Source: Cypionkella sp.
Lineage (GTDB): Bacteria; Pseudomonadota; Alphaproteobacteria; Rhodobacterales; Rhodobacteraceae
DNA: 47,851 nt
Reading direction: 5' to 3'
NCBI RefSeq assembly: GCF_028290025.1
Contig: NZ_JAQGKQ010000065.1
Location: 1-47,851, forward strand
Below are positions 25,386 through 33,276 of this stretch, one piece after another (position 1 is the stretch's first letter; every line of letters starts with the position of its first letter). Made by a program: the position numbers and the translations under genes. The notes beneath the pieces were generated by a model, which saw nothing but the letters and a program-made list of their open reading frames with translations, had not been told where the DNA came from and searched no databases.

Positions 25386-25805
25386 TCAGAACCCCCACCG
25401 AATAACGGCTTCCAGCGTCATAACCCCGTGCGTGTAGGCGAGGTCAGGTTGCGGGTCGCGCATCCAGATCGTGCGGGGCTTGGCGTATTCATCCACGGCA
25501 AAGCCAATGCCAGCCGGGGCGTCGATCAGGGCTTGCAACACCGCCATGCCGATGGCCTTGGCCGTCTCTGCACCGTCTTCAATCGCCCAGATATGCAGAT
25601 CGAGAAAAACGCGCGCGACGTGCTGCGATACGGGCGCGCGGCCAAGATATTCGGTCTGCGCACCCGCAAGAATGATGCACGGCGTTTTGTCGGGCCGGGT
25701 CGAGCCTGCGCGAATATGCGCCACTGGCACCAGAGCAAGCACCTCTGGCGAGGCCACCAGCGCGGCGGCGGTTGCATCTTGGAAGGCGAGTGTGGGTTCA
25801 AGCAT
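25386..25805 (-). CDS. DUF3168 tail completion-type protein
   Basis: 139 residues from the ATG at 25805. The sequence has the DUF3168 pattern: FQDATAAALVASPEVLALV at the start, a central VSQHVARVFLDLHIWAIEDG, and IDAPAGIGFAVDE. Members sit at the tail end that joins the head, as a terminator or completion protein. The start overlaps the stop of the gp10 gene by 8 bases. Presence of this tail-side interface protein shows that the capsid is prepared to take a siphovirus-type tail. Confidence 0.82.
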   Translation of the reverse strand: MLEPTLAFQDATAAALVASPEVLALVPVAHIRAGSTRPDKTPCIILAGAQTEYLGRAPVSQHVARVFLDLHIWAIEDGAETAKAIGMAVLQALIDAPAGIGFAVDEYAKPRTIWMRDPQPDLAYTHGVMTLEAVIRWGF

Positions 25806-26247
25806 CGGTTGCACCCCCGGCTTTTGCGGCCGCGCGGATGGCGGCACCCACGGCACGGCCGATGCGCGCCTTGAACTTTGCGCGGGTCAGTCGTTCGGCC
25901 GGGCGCATAAACGGCTGTGCCTCGTGGTTTACGGTGCCAAATTCCTGCAGATGACCGTGGCGCATATCGGGGTTGCCGACAGTCACCAGCGCCTCATTTT
26001 CGGCAGCGGTGCGCTTGCCACCACCAGCGGCGTAGGGCGGGGTCGTTTGGCCGGGTGCGGTAACTGCAATCGAGGCGATCAAGTCGCCTTCGTCTTGAGG
26101 TGCCAGCGCCTTCATGGTCGCGGCAAGTTCCTCGGCAGACGCAATCAGCGCGGGCCGAACGTGTGCCACGATTTCAGCCGGGATGGCCTCAAGGCGCTTC
26201 GCCAAAGCGCGAGATTGCGCAGCGAGATCAAACGATTGCGAAGCCAT
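25798..26247 (-). CDS. HK97 gp10-family morphogenesis protein
   Basis: 149 residues from the ATG at 26247, one base after the connector stop. The typical features are the helical N-terminus with RALAKRLEAIPAEI, LAPQDEGDLIASIAV (the family's 'leu-ser/ile' region) and the C-terminal GHLQEFGTVNHEAQPFMRPA, nearly invariant in the family. It belongs to the neck or tail completion proteins of HK97-like phages. Longer frames reach 26286 but would overlap the connector gene. Confidence 0.9.
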   Translation of the reverse strand: MASQSFDLAAQSRALAKRLEAIPAEIVAHVRPALIASAEELAATMKALAPQDEGDLIASIAVTAPGQTTPPYAAGGGKRTAAENEALVTVGNPDMRHGHLQEFGTVNHEAQPFMRPAERLTRAKFKARIGRAVGAAIRAAAKAGGATDA

Positions 26248-26248
26248 C

Positions 26249-26536
26249 TTACACCACCCATCTGCGATAGGGGTGCAAAAGGTCATGCACGCCGAACGGG
26301 ATCATGTAGGCGTTGCCACCGACCACGGCGGCTTCGCGGATTTCATACCAGTATGCCGCCAGCATTAGCACGGCTTGGGTGAAAGCAGCGGGTGCCGGGT
26401 CACTGACCCAATCACCGCTGTAGCTATGCGCGTAGCCTTCGGCCGCTTCGATCTTGTGCTGTAACAGCACGTCGTCGAGATCATGTTCGATATTCATCTG
26501 CGATTTCAGCAGGCTAAGAAGTGTAAGTGATGTCAT
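26249..26536 (-). CDS. Head-tail connector protein (HK97 gp6-like)
   Basis: 95 residues. The pattern LTLLSLLKSQMNIEHDLDDV, with LLQHKIEAAEGYAHSY and AVLMLAAYWYEIREA, is characteristic of the gp6-type connector, which forms a ring under the portal. Both ends are tightly packed: the start overlaps the preceding gene by 4 bases and gp10 follows after 1 base. Order connector, gp10, DUF3168, closure differs from the usual order in which closure comes second. Confidence 0.88.
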   Translation of the reverse strand: MTSLTLLSLLKSQMNIEHDLDDVLLQHKIEAAEGYAHSYSGDWVSDPAPAAFTQAVLMLAAYWYEIREAAVVGGNAYMIPFGVHDLLHPYRRWVV

Positions 26537-26790
26537 AGTGCTGCCTCAATCTCTGTAGATAACGATACAACGTTTGGCATTAGGGAGTTTTTGCCGTGGG
26601 TGATTGGTCGGATGCGATGGCAGACGGTGCGATTTGTGAAGGTTGTGCCTGCCCCGGAAACACCCAAACTTGCGGTTGTTCGGGTTCTCTTGAAATTATT
26701 CGCAAGCGTGGCCTCGCCCAAACCGTAGGGTTCGGTCGCACTCTGGACAGGTGGGAACCAAAGCAGCCGCGCGCTAAGTAGGTCAAACAT
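26533..26790 (-). CDS. Small structural-operon protein of unknown function
   Basis: 85 residues from the ATG at 26790. No domain recognised; the middle is rich in threonine and glycine and the ending EIEAAL is helical. It overlaps the gene before by 8 bases and the connector start by 4 bases (ATGA), so it belongs to the translationally coupled chain and is probably real. The position just before the connector might suit a minor head protein or a decoration protein, but there is no sequence support. Confidence 0.55.
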   Translation of the reverse strand: MFDLLSARLLWFPPVQSATEPYGLGEATLANNFKRTRTTASLGVSGAGTTFTNRTVCHRIRPITHGKNSLMPNVVSLSTEIEAAL

Positions 26791-27265
26791 GGTCTTCACC
26801 CGAAAAAGCTATTTCGGCCATCTCTTGTAAGAGCCTCCCCCCGCCGGTCCCCTGACACTCCGCAAAATCGTTACCCACCCCCCGCTGTGCCTTCCGAACG
26901 AATTTGGTCATATCGTTCAGCGGCTCTGTGAGGGTGCGTTCTGGTGTCCAGTTGGAGCGCAGACGGTTGTGGATCACTTTGATGCCGATGCCTGTGCGCT
27001 CTGACCACTCAGGGATCGTGAGAGTTTCGCCTTGATAGGTGATCAGCTTCGGCCCGGTCTTTGTGCGTGCTGCGATCTGCTTTATCTCGTTCGACTTTGC
27101 TATGGCGTCGGCCTCTGACCACCCCAAGGTGAGACGGCTGTATATCGTGAATGCCGGGATACCTGTGCGCTGCGACCACTCTTTGATGGTCAGGGTTTCA
27201 CCGCCGAAGCTGATGGCGCTGACGTCGATGGGGCGCTTGACGGGTAATGCGATGGTGCGTTTCAT
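26783..27265 (-). CDS. DNA-binding protein with two HTH-like repeats
   Basis: 160 residues. Two repeats of about 39 residues stand at 18-56 and 75-115; each has the pattern GETLTI(K/P)EWS(Q/E)RTGI followed by RL and a W-containing stretch, a helix-turn-helix-like module found as tandem copies in phage and homing-endonuclease-associated proteins. A basic tail follows (KFVRKAQRG). The gene overlaps the HNH nuclease stop by 4 bases, so the two are made together, and the repeats could direct the nuclease or the terminase to a site. That partnership is inference. Confidence 0.7.
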   Translation of the reverse strand: MKRTIALPVKRPIDVSAISFGGETLTIKEWSQRTGIPAFTIYSRLTLGWSEADAIAKSNEIKQIAARTKTGPKLITYQGETLTIPEWSERTGIGIKVIHNRLRSNWTPERTLTEPLNDMTKFVRKAQRGVGNDFAECQGTGGGRLLQEMAEIAFSGEDHV

Positions 27266-27603
27266 GCGCGGCGCTCCAGCCGTTGTTTTGCGCTGTTATG
27301 GCAGCGGGCGCAAAGCGACTGCCAGTTGCGCCAATCCCAGAACAGCTTTTCGTCGCCACGGTGCGGGATGATGTGATCAACCACGGTTGCACCAGCCTTG
27401 CCGCACATTGCGCAGCACGGATGATGGAACAGCCATTCTGTGCGCGCCTGTTCCCATTTGCGGCTGTAACCACGCTGGCGGGCAGTCGGGCGCTTGGCGT
27501 CATGGCGGGCATTGCGGGCGCGGGTGGCAGCGATCTGACACTGGCAGCGGGTGCCGTGCGCGACGGTGCGGCCACAGTTGCAGAGGTGTGGGGGTCTGGA
27601 CAT
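27262..27603 (-). CDS. HNH endonuclease of the packaging type
   Basis: 113 residues from the ATG at 27603 with GAGG upstream. The N-terminus has a cysteine cluster (C8, C10, C20, C22) that may bind zinc. The HNH core has CAMCGKAG with C64/C67, the catalytic DHIIP at 76-80, WRNWQSLCARCHNSAK with C98/C101 and His102. HNH proteins beside terminases are needed for genome cleavage during packaging in HK97-like phages and are also conserved in capsid-forming satellites. Here the gene stands between the capsid and connector genes, not next to the terminases. Confidence 0.92.
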   Translation of the reverse strand: MSRPPHLCNCGRTVAHGTRCQCQIAATRARNARHDAKRPTARQRGYSRKWEQARTEWLFHHPCCAMCGKAGATVVDHIIPHRGDEKLFWDWRNWQSLCARCHNSAKQRLERRA

Positions 27604-27611
27604 GGCGGGCC

Positions 27612-28223
27612 TCAAAAGGTCATCAGGCGCAGGGCTTCAAAGCCTGCGCGGTCAAAGGTCGGATCGAGGCCAGCGGCGATATTGGCGTCACGATCTGCCT
27701 CGGTTTGGGTGGTGTCATCTTTGTCGGCTGTGGTGCCGTTGATGGCTTCTAGGCGGGCGATATGCCCGGTCAGGGCTTCGGTGATCTCGGTCGGTGTTGC
27801 GTGCCAAGTCTCTGCCGGGGTCCAGCCAAGCCAGCCTGTGCCGATCTGGTAAAGCTGCGCGTATGCCTCTGACCACGAAAGCGTTTTGCCTTTGGGCTTG
27901 CCGCTGGTGGTGTCGGTGGCGGGTGTGGGCAGGAAAGCCGCCAGCAGACTCGATAGCGTGCCTGTGACGGCCTGCTTGTAGACTTGCAGGGGTTCGGTGC
28001 TGATTGAGGCAAGGAAGCGCTGTGCGGCGCTGTGATCGGTCGCTGCGATCTTGATCATGTTGCCGATGGTGGCGGTGTCGAATTGATCGAGTTTGGTGAT
28101 CAGCGGGCCGAAGCCATCATGCAGGCGCTCAAGCCGAAGTGCTGACCGCAAAGACGCGCGCAGCCGCACGGTGTTGCCACCGTGCGAAAGCGTGAACTCT
28201 GTCTCTGCGGCCAGCGGGTTCAT
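27612..28223 (-). CDS. Tail assembly chaperone-like protein, long form
   Basis: 203 residues. The N-terminal part (TVRLRASLRSALRLERLHDG and following) looks like the gpG-type tail chaperone domain. The C-terminal part, with AQLYQIGTGWLGWTPAETWH and ATPTEITEALTGHIARLEA, resembles the small chaperone partner that in gene transfer agents and siphoviruses is a separate or frameshifted product. So one frame may encode both domains. Chaperones of this kind keep the tape measure soluble during tail assembly. It begins 3 bases after the capsid gene, an unusual place, since it normally precedes the tape measure gene. Confidence 0.6.
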   Translation of the reverse strand: MNPLAAETEFTLSHGGNTVRLRASLRSALRLERLHDGFGPLITKLDQFDTATIGNMIKIAATDHSAAQRFLASISTEPLQVYKQAVTGTLSSLLAAFLPTPATDTTSGKPKGKTLSWSEAYAQLYQIGTGWLGWTPAETWHATPTEITEALTGHIARLEAINGTTADKDDTTQTEADRDANIAAGLDPTFDRAGFEALRLMTF

Positions 28224-28226
28224 GGC

Positions 28227-29756
28227 TTATGCTGCCAGCGACAGCTTGGACAGGGCTTCGCCCATGATGACGCGACCACCGACACGGCGGCGTGCCACCA
28301 GCTTCACCAGACCGTTCGCTGCCCCAGTAAGATCATCGCGCACGATCTCAAAGCCGATGCGATCTGCAACGACGTAGCCGGATGCGAAGTCACCAAAAAT
28401 GATGGGCGATGCGGCCGCCACGGCGTTAGGCATATCCACCGACTCGTAGACCGGGCGGCCAAGCAGGGTTGGCGGCTGGCCTGCGGCGATACCGCTCTGC
28501 CACAAGTAAGAACCTTGGGTGTCTTGCAGCTTGCGGATACGGGCCATCGTTGCTCGATTCATCAGCCAAGCACCGTTGGCGGCGTAGACACTCTTGACGC
28601 TGTAGAACAAGTCAATCAGCGCGTTAGAGGTCAAAGCAGCGATGTTGGCGATCTGGGTATTTTGCACCTCAGTCGAGTTCAGCACGCCTTCGGCTTGACT
28701 GGTGCCGTTGCCATTCACAAACCACGCGGCCTCTTTCTGACCGAAGCGGCGCGCAACGTGGTTAGACAGGTAGGCCGAAAGGTCGATCTGCGCATCTTCA
28801 AGCAATGTCTTGGTGATCGGCAAGATGACTGCCATCTCGTGCGGCTTGAGGTCGATCTGTTCAAAGGTGGGTTCGCTTTCGGGCCGGGTGCTGATCTCGG
28901 TCACGTCGCCCACGGTGATCTCGTTCACCAGCCGGGGAAGCTGCAGCAGCGGGCCGGACATAGCGAGGGTCTGTGCCAGCGTGCGGACGGGCGAAAACTC
29001 AGCCACCTTTTCGAGGATAGTCGAGGCGACGGTCTCAGGGGCGAGGATGCCACCAGTCGAGGGCGCGCCGACTGACAGCGCCTTCACTTCAGTCGCATCA
29101 CCAGTGCGAAGGAAGCCTGCAAATGCCTTCTTTTCGGTCTGGTCGTCGGCACCGTAGATCACCGATGCGTTGTTGCCGCGCGGGCGGTTGCTCTTGGCCT
29201 CAAGCTGATCGAGGCGGGCTTTCATCGCGTCGAACGCTTTGGTGTCGATCTGCTGAGCGTTGGCCGGTGTTTGGGTTTCGTCAAGCATTGTGTTTTCCTC
29301 TGGGGTGTTGGCCGCGTTTGCGGCTTTGATGGAAGTGATCTGCGCGCCGGGGTGGGACGGGATGGCGACAACGCTAATTTCGTGGAGATCGAGGGCGGTG
29401 ATCGTGCGACCACGGGGGCGAGGCGTGGCCGATTTTGTGACGAAACCGATTGAGAGGCCGGAAACAGCGCCAGCTTGGATCATGGCGCGAACCTCAGCGG
29501 CGCGGGCCACGTCATCGACAAGCAAGCGGCCTTTGACGGTTAAACCGTCCGGGGTTTCAGTGATCTCATTCCAGACGCCGATCACCTGTGCCTGATCATG
29601 CGCAAACAGCATCGGCAGCGAGGCCGGGGCGGTGAACGCGCCTTTGGTGATAACGTCGCCAACTCGATCAGGTGAACCGAACGGCCATGCGGTGCCTGTG
29701 ATCTCGCCCGCGTCGTCAACAGCGAACGCCGCCTTGAACTCGATACGGTCGGTCAT
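28227..29756 (-). CDS. Prohead protease fused to major capsid protein (HK97 fold)
   Basis: 509 residues from the ATG at 29756, which overlaps the chaperone stop (ATGA). Residues 1-140 are a HK97-type prohead protease: His53 in LFAHD, Ser102 in GLSIGF and Glu126 in LHEISVV fit the catalytic triad. A linker with a short coiled segment (about 165-190) corresponds to the delta scaffold region, and about 195-509 is the HK97 capsid fold (GGILAPETVASTILEKV near the start, ending GRVIMGEALSKLSLAA). An internal ATG at 29288 (Met157) has AGAGGA 7 bases upstream and could start a free 353-residue capsid chain, so the gene may yield both products. Confidence 0.93.
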   Translation of the reverse strand: MTDRIEFKAAFAVDDAGEITGTAWPFGSPDRVGDVITKGAFTAPASLPMLFAHDQAQVIGVWNEITETPDGLTVKGRLLVDDVARAAEVRAMIQAGAVSGLSIGFVTKSATPRPRGRTITALDLHEISVVAIPSHPGAQITSIKAANAANTPEENTMLDETQTPANAQQIDTKAFDAMKARLDQLEAKSNRPRGNNASVIYGADDQTEKKAFAGFLRTGDATEVKALSVGAPSTGGILAPETVASTILEKVAEFSPVRTLAQTLAMSGPLLQLPRLVNEITVGDVTEISTRPESEPTFEQIDLKPHEMAVILPITKTLLEDAQIDLSAYLSNHVARRFGQKEAAWFVNGNGTSQAEGVLNSTEVQNTQIANIAALTSNALIDLFYSVKSVYAANGAWLMNRATMARIRKLQDTQGSYLWQSGIAAGQPPTLLGRPVYESVDMPNAVAAASPIIFGDFASGYVVADRIGFEIVRDDLTGAANGLVKLVARRRVGGRVIMGEALSKLSLAA

Positions 29757-30076
29757 GCCGCCACCTCTGGAACGCCTGACCACCGGGCATCAAGGATACT
29801 CAAGGCCAGCGCCACCAGTTCACCCAGCGGGCGGTTGGTCGCGTAGGCGTTTACCTTGCGCAGGGCGTAGTCAGGTCCAGCGCCGCCGCCGATCATCCCA
29901 AGTCGGATGATTTCGCGCAGCATCTCTGCGGTGAATTGCCCCGCAATGAAGTCGGCGTAAATTGCGCCAATGCCGCGGGCCGTCATATGCTCCAATTCAG
30001 CAAGCATTTCATCGGTCAGGCAAAAAGTGTAATCGGTTGTTCCAAAGAACCCCCGATGTGAGATTTTATCAGGCAT
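29753..30076 (-). CDS. Tail assembly chaperone-like protein of the gene transfer agent gp10 type
   Basis: 107 residues from the ATG at 30076 with AAGGAA upstream. The pattern FCLTDEMLAELEHMTARGIG, IREIIRLGMIGGG-like line (EMLREIIRLGMIGGGAGPDY) and RPLGELVALALSILDA fits the TAC family of gene transfer agent and siphovirus chaperones. It overlaps the portal stop by 8 bases and the protease-capsid start by 4, so it is embedded in the head operon, where this family is not normally found. Confidence 0.75.
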   Translation of the reverse strand: MPDKISHRGFFGTTDYTFCLTDEMLAELEHMTARGIGAIYADFIAGQFTAEMLREIIRLGMIGGGAGPDYALRKVNAYATNRPLGELVALALSILDARWSGVPEVAA

Positions 30077-31274
30077 CTTGAGGTTCCTTTTTAACGGCGT
30101 CATTTTCGCCTGTCGTGGTGTAGGGGTTTTGCAGGGTGTTGCCTTCGGCATGGGCGGGCAGGTTCAAACCACCGCGAACCTCGTTAGCTGTCATCGCACC
30201 CATTGAACGGAATTGACCGTAGGCTGTGGCGCGTTCGGCAAGTTTTACCGTGGATAAATCTTCGGTGATAAACTCGATATAATAAGCGCGCCGTTCCTCT
30301 GGTGTCAGCAACACGCGCGCATAAGCCGCCTGCCACTTATTAAGCCAAGGCCGAAGCGTGGTTTGAATAAACTGGCGCTGCATTTCTTCGGCGTTTGACC
30401 AAGTGCTACGCGACAATTCAAAAAGCATTGTTGGCGGCACTCTAAAAATGCGCGCGACTTCGTGGATTTGCTCAAGGCGGTTTTCACTGAATTGCGCATC
30501 TGTCAGCGTCATGGTGATTTGCTGATAGGCCATGCCTTCATCAAGCAGCGCCACGCCGCCAGATTTCGGGCCGGAATGGGTGTCGGTCCACGCCTTTTTC
30601 AGCTTGCCCTTACCTTCTTCTGTTACCGACTTAGGGGCGGTGATGATGCCGCCGGGTGATGCACCGTTCGCCAGCAACTTCGCGAGGTGGCTGGAAAGTG
30701 CTGCTGCCGTAGCGAGGGCTTCACGGCCTAAGCTTATTGGGGAAGCGTCAAAAAACGGCTGGATATGCAGGATTTCGGTGTATGGATAACGCACTGTGCC
30801 GCGCGCAGTCTGCATCAGATAATATGGTTCACCGTCATCATCATGCTTGAACTGGACAGAGGCAGGGTCGAGGCGGTGAAGCTCAAGGGGGGTGCCATCG
30901 GCGGCGCGGACAGCCACGGCATAGCCCGCACCGTGCAACAGAGCGTCTGCGGTCAGGGTCGTGCGTAGGGCTTCGGCAGAGGTCCACGGATTCGCCTCGT
31001 CGTGGATCAGGTGGTAGGCCGGGTGATCCTTTGCCGTCGCCTTAGTGTCCCGCTCAAAGAGTTTTACGGGCAGCGTGCCAGCGGTTTCAGAAATTAACGC
31101 GACAGCGCAAGCGACAGCCGGGATACGCATTGCGCCCGAAGCGCTAAAAGACAGACCGCCGATATTTGAGATACCGCCGAAAACGGAAAAGGCTTCATCG
31201 TCTGAAAGCGAAAATGATTTGACCTCTGGCTTAAAACCAAGTGCCGATTTTACGGTGTCGAGAAATCCAGTCAT
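30069..31274 (-). CDS. Phage portal protein, HK97 family
   Basis: 401 residues, normal for HK97-type portals, ATG at 31274 with AGGACG upstream. Recognisable parts: ALISETAGTLPVKLFERD in the N-terminal wing, EILHIQPFFD, ANGASPGGIITAPKSVTEEG in the middle and the stem/clip region with EVARIFRVPPTMLFELSRST. It forms the dodecameric channel at one capsid vertex through which terminase packages DNA. It is the first gene of the structural chain, 72 bases after the integrase stop on the same strand. Confidence 0.95.
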   Translation of the reverse strand: MTGFLDTVKSALGFKPEVKSFSLSDDEAFSVFGGISNIGGLSFSASGAMRIPAVACAVALISETAGTLPVKLFERDTKATAKDHPAYHLIHDEANPWTSAEALRTTLTADALLHGAGYAVAVRAADGTPLELHRLDPASVQFKHDDDGEPYYLMQTARGTVRYPYTEILHIQPFFDASPISLGREALATAAALSSHLAKLLANGASPGGIITAPKSVTEEGKGKLKKAWTDTHSGPKSGGVALLDEGMAYQQITMTLTDAQFSENRLEQIHEVARIFRVPPTMLFELSRSTWSNAEEMQRQFIQTTLRPWLNKWQAAYARVLLTPEERRAYYIEFITEDLSTVKLAERATAYGQFRSMGAMTANEVRGGLNLPAHAEGNTLQNPYTTTGENDAVKKEPQDA

Positions 31275-31346
31275 CGGCGTTCGTCCTATGAAGCAAGGTC
31301 ATAGGTTCAATGTAGAATCTGCCGAATCAGTTGTAAGGGGTTTGCG

Positions 31347-33149
31347 TTATTTTATTTTGTCAAGAACTAAATGATCGAGATTTAGACCGGGATACAGAAT
31401 TGCGTTTACCAGTTCCACGCGCTGTTCAAGCATACCTTGCGGCATGATGCCGTATCTGCCTGTCATAGATTTTTCAGTGTGACCTAAAATAAAACCGAAC
31501 TGCTGATCGAGAAAACCACCACGTCGCAAAGCATCTGCCGCGCCATGCCGGAATGAATAAAGCGAAAGCCCCCTGCCCGTTTTCAGCCCGATCCTTGTCA
31601 GATACCGCCCGAACTCACGCGACACATCGGCCATCATCTGACCGCGCAGGTTTCGCACCGCGCCGGGGAACAACGCCGTGCCGCCCTCTCTAACGCGGGT
31701 TTCGTGGTAAGTGATGAAGCCAAGCCTGATCAGTTCCGGGTGAACCGGGATCACCCGCATCGACCCTTCGGTTTTCACCGACTTGCCTTGCGTGGTTTCG
31801 TCGCCTTCGGTCGTGACGTGCATGATCCAGTGGCCGTGCTGTTGCCGAACGTCGTTGACGGCAAGCTGACCGATCTCTGCGGGCCGCGCGCCAGAGAACA
31901 GCATGATCAACGGCAGCCAATAACGATGATCGCGGATCAGGAAGTTGCCGGGTTTTGCTAGCTTGCGCCATTCATCATCACTCTGGCACCCTGCAAACCA
32001 CGGCGAAGCAAACAGCGCTTTTAGCTGGTCGGTGTTGAACGGCAGCGTGGTGGTTTTTGTCTCTTTCTTGAGTGCCAAGCCCAAGGTGACGTTCTCGTTC
32101 ACATAGCCGTTGTCCACAGCCCACGACAGAAACGCGCCAAGGCTGGACAGGTAGCGGTTTACGGTCCGGTCAGCGATCACCGGCTTGCCGATCTTCTCAT
32201 TCGCCTTGACGATTTGCGATATGGTCATGCCCGCGAACACATTGGTTTCGGTCGCCTTGACAGGGTATTTGACAAGCAACTGCTTCCAGTTTCGCACTTC
32301 GACTTTGCTGATCGAGGCGATGGGAAAGCTGGCACCTACCAGTTCAACGAACGTGCCAATGTCACGGCGCATCTGGTGAAGCCGATCAACAGCAACGCCG
32401 CTGGGGTTTTCTCTGGTGAAGATTGCGAAAAGGTCCATGATCGTCTCACCCGGCTTCGCAGAGGCGCGGCGCCGCCCGCTGGCGGGCCGCACCAGCTGGT
32501 CGCGGGGTTCGCCAGCATAATCACCAGCATCGCGCTCTAGGGTGCGCTGTAGCCCCTCTATGCCGCCACGCATCATAGCACGGGCGATGCCCACCCACTC
32601 AGGCGAACCGGGCGCTGCATACAGCCGGTTTGCGCGCAGGAACTCGTTCACGTCATCGGCGATGGGCGTCATCTCACCCTTGATCAGGTTCGCGCGCGTA
32701 TCGGCCAGCTTCGCCTTGCGCATGGCGCTGTTGAAGTCTGCGGCGTTTTGCTTCGCCTGAAATCCCACGGTCGCCGCCAGCATCGCCAGACGGTCGGTCA
32801 GGTCCAGTCCCTCGGCCTGCACTGTTGCAACTGCCTCGGCCTTAGCCGCTTGCACGTCGCCTTCGGTCGGCAGGTTCACCCGCGCGGCTTCGTCGTCGGC
32901 AAGTGTCTGGTTGTAGTGCGACCACGCCGCTGCCGCATCGTCGTCTTTGGTTAGGCTCTTGCGGGCGCGTAGATCTTCAAACTCAAGGTGCCACATTTGC
33001 ATTTGCGGATGCAGCCTCCGTTTGGCCTCTGACAACTCTTTGGTGCCTAAGGCTTTCACAAGTTCGGTTTTGCCGATCACTTCAACCAGATCAACAGGAA
33101 CACGGATGCGCGCAGAATAACTTGCACCGCGTCTCAGAAGGTTGCTCAT
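31347..33149 (-). CDS. int: Tyrosine integrase of the tRNA-Gln element
   Basis: 600 residues from the ATG at 33149 (CAGGGCA upstream). An N-terminal part (LLRRGASYSARIRVPVDLVE) is the DUF6538-type start of large phage integrases; a long helical middle follows, with a core-binding domain around 235-350 and the catalytic domain from about 370. Catalytic residues: Arg422 in SGARPAEI, Arg534 and His535 in SFRHG, His557 in LGHTE and nucleophile Tyr566 in GRYG. Tyr replaces the first His of the usual HxxR box. It should act on the 20-bp core in tRNA-Gln. It lies 127 bases from attR and runs into the portal gene, so integrase and structural genes may share a transcript. Confidence 0.95.
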   Translation of the reverse strand: MSNLLRRGASYSARIRVPVDLVEVIGKTELVKALGTKELSEAKRRLHPQMQMWHLEFEDLRARKSLTKDDDAAAAWSHYNQTLADDEAARVNLPTEGDVQAAKAEAVATVQAEGLDLTDRLAMLAATVGFQAKQNAADFNSAMRKAKLADTRANLIKGEMTPIADDVNEFLRANRLYAAPGSPEWVGIARAMMRGGIEGLQRTLERDAGDYAGEPRDQLVRPASGRRRASAKPGETIMDLFAIFTRENPSGVAVDRLHQMRRDIGTFVELVGASFPIASISKVEVRNWKQLLVKYPVKATETNVFAGMTISQIVKANEKIGKPVIADRTVNRYLSSLGAFLSWAVDNGYVNENVTLGLALKKETKTTTLPFNTDQLKALFASPWFAGCQSDDEWRKLAKPGNFLIRDHRYWLPLIMLFSGARPAEIGQLAVNDVRQQHGHWIMHVTTEGDETTQGKSVKTEGSMRVIPVHPELIRLGFITYHETRVREGGTALFPGAVRNLRGQMMADVSREFGRYLTRIGLKTGRGLSLYSFRHGAADALRRGGFLDQQFGFILGHTEKSMTGRYGIMPQGMLEQRVELVNAILYPGLNLDHLVLDKIK

Positions 33150-33184
33150 TTTGCCCTGCCCTGTCACATGTGGAACGGTCGTGC

Positions 33185-33242
33185 GTTACAGTCATGTGTT
33201 ACATTTTTTCGCAGGATAGTCAAGATATGTCACATAGTTACA
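33185..33242. promoter_or_regulatory. Candidate integrase arm-type sites near attR
   Basis: GTTACA occurs at 33185-33190, 33198-33203 and 33237-33242, the first as GTTACAGTC, identical to the motif near attL. They lie between the integrase start and attR, where arm sites and the integrase promoter are expected. Confidence 0.5.
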
Positions 33243-33276
33243 GGAAAACATGGGCTTAAAAAAAGTTGTAATAATG

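Noticed and set aside
26596..26781. Cysteine-containing plus-strand frame opposite the small operon gene
   Set aside because: It is the antisense of a gene held in the overlapping operon chain and has no ribosome site.
20699..31274. Gene transfer agent cluster
   Set aside because: Chaperone-like proteins resemble gene transfer agent proteins, but the cluster lies in an att-bounded element with an integrase and lacks the conserved gene transfer agent order and tail and baseplate genes.
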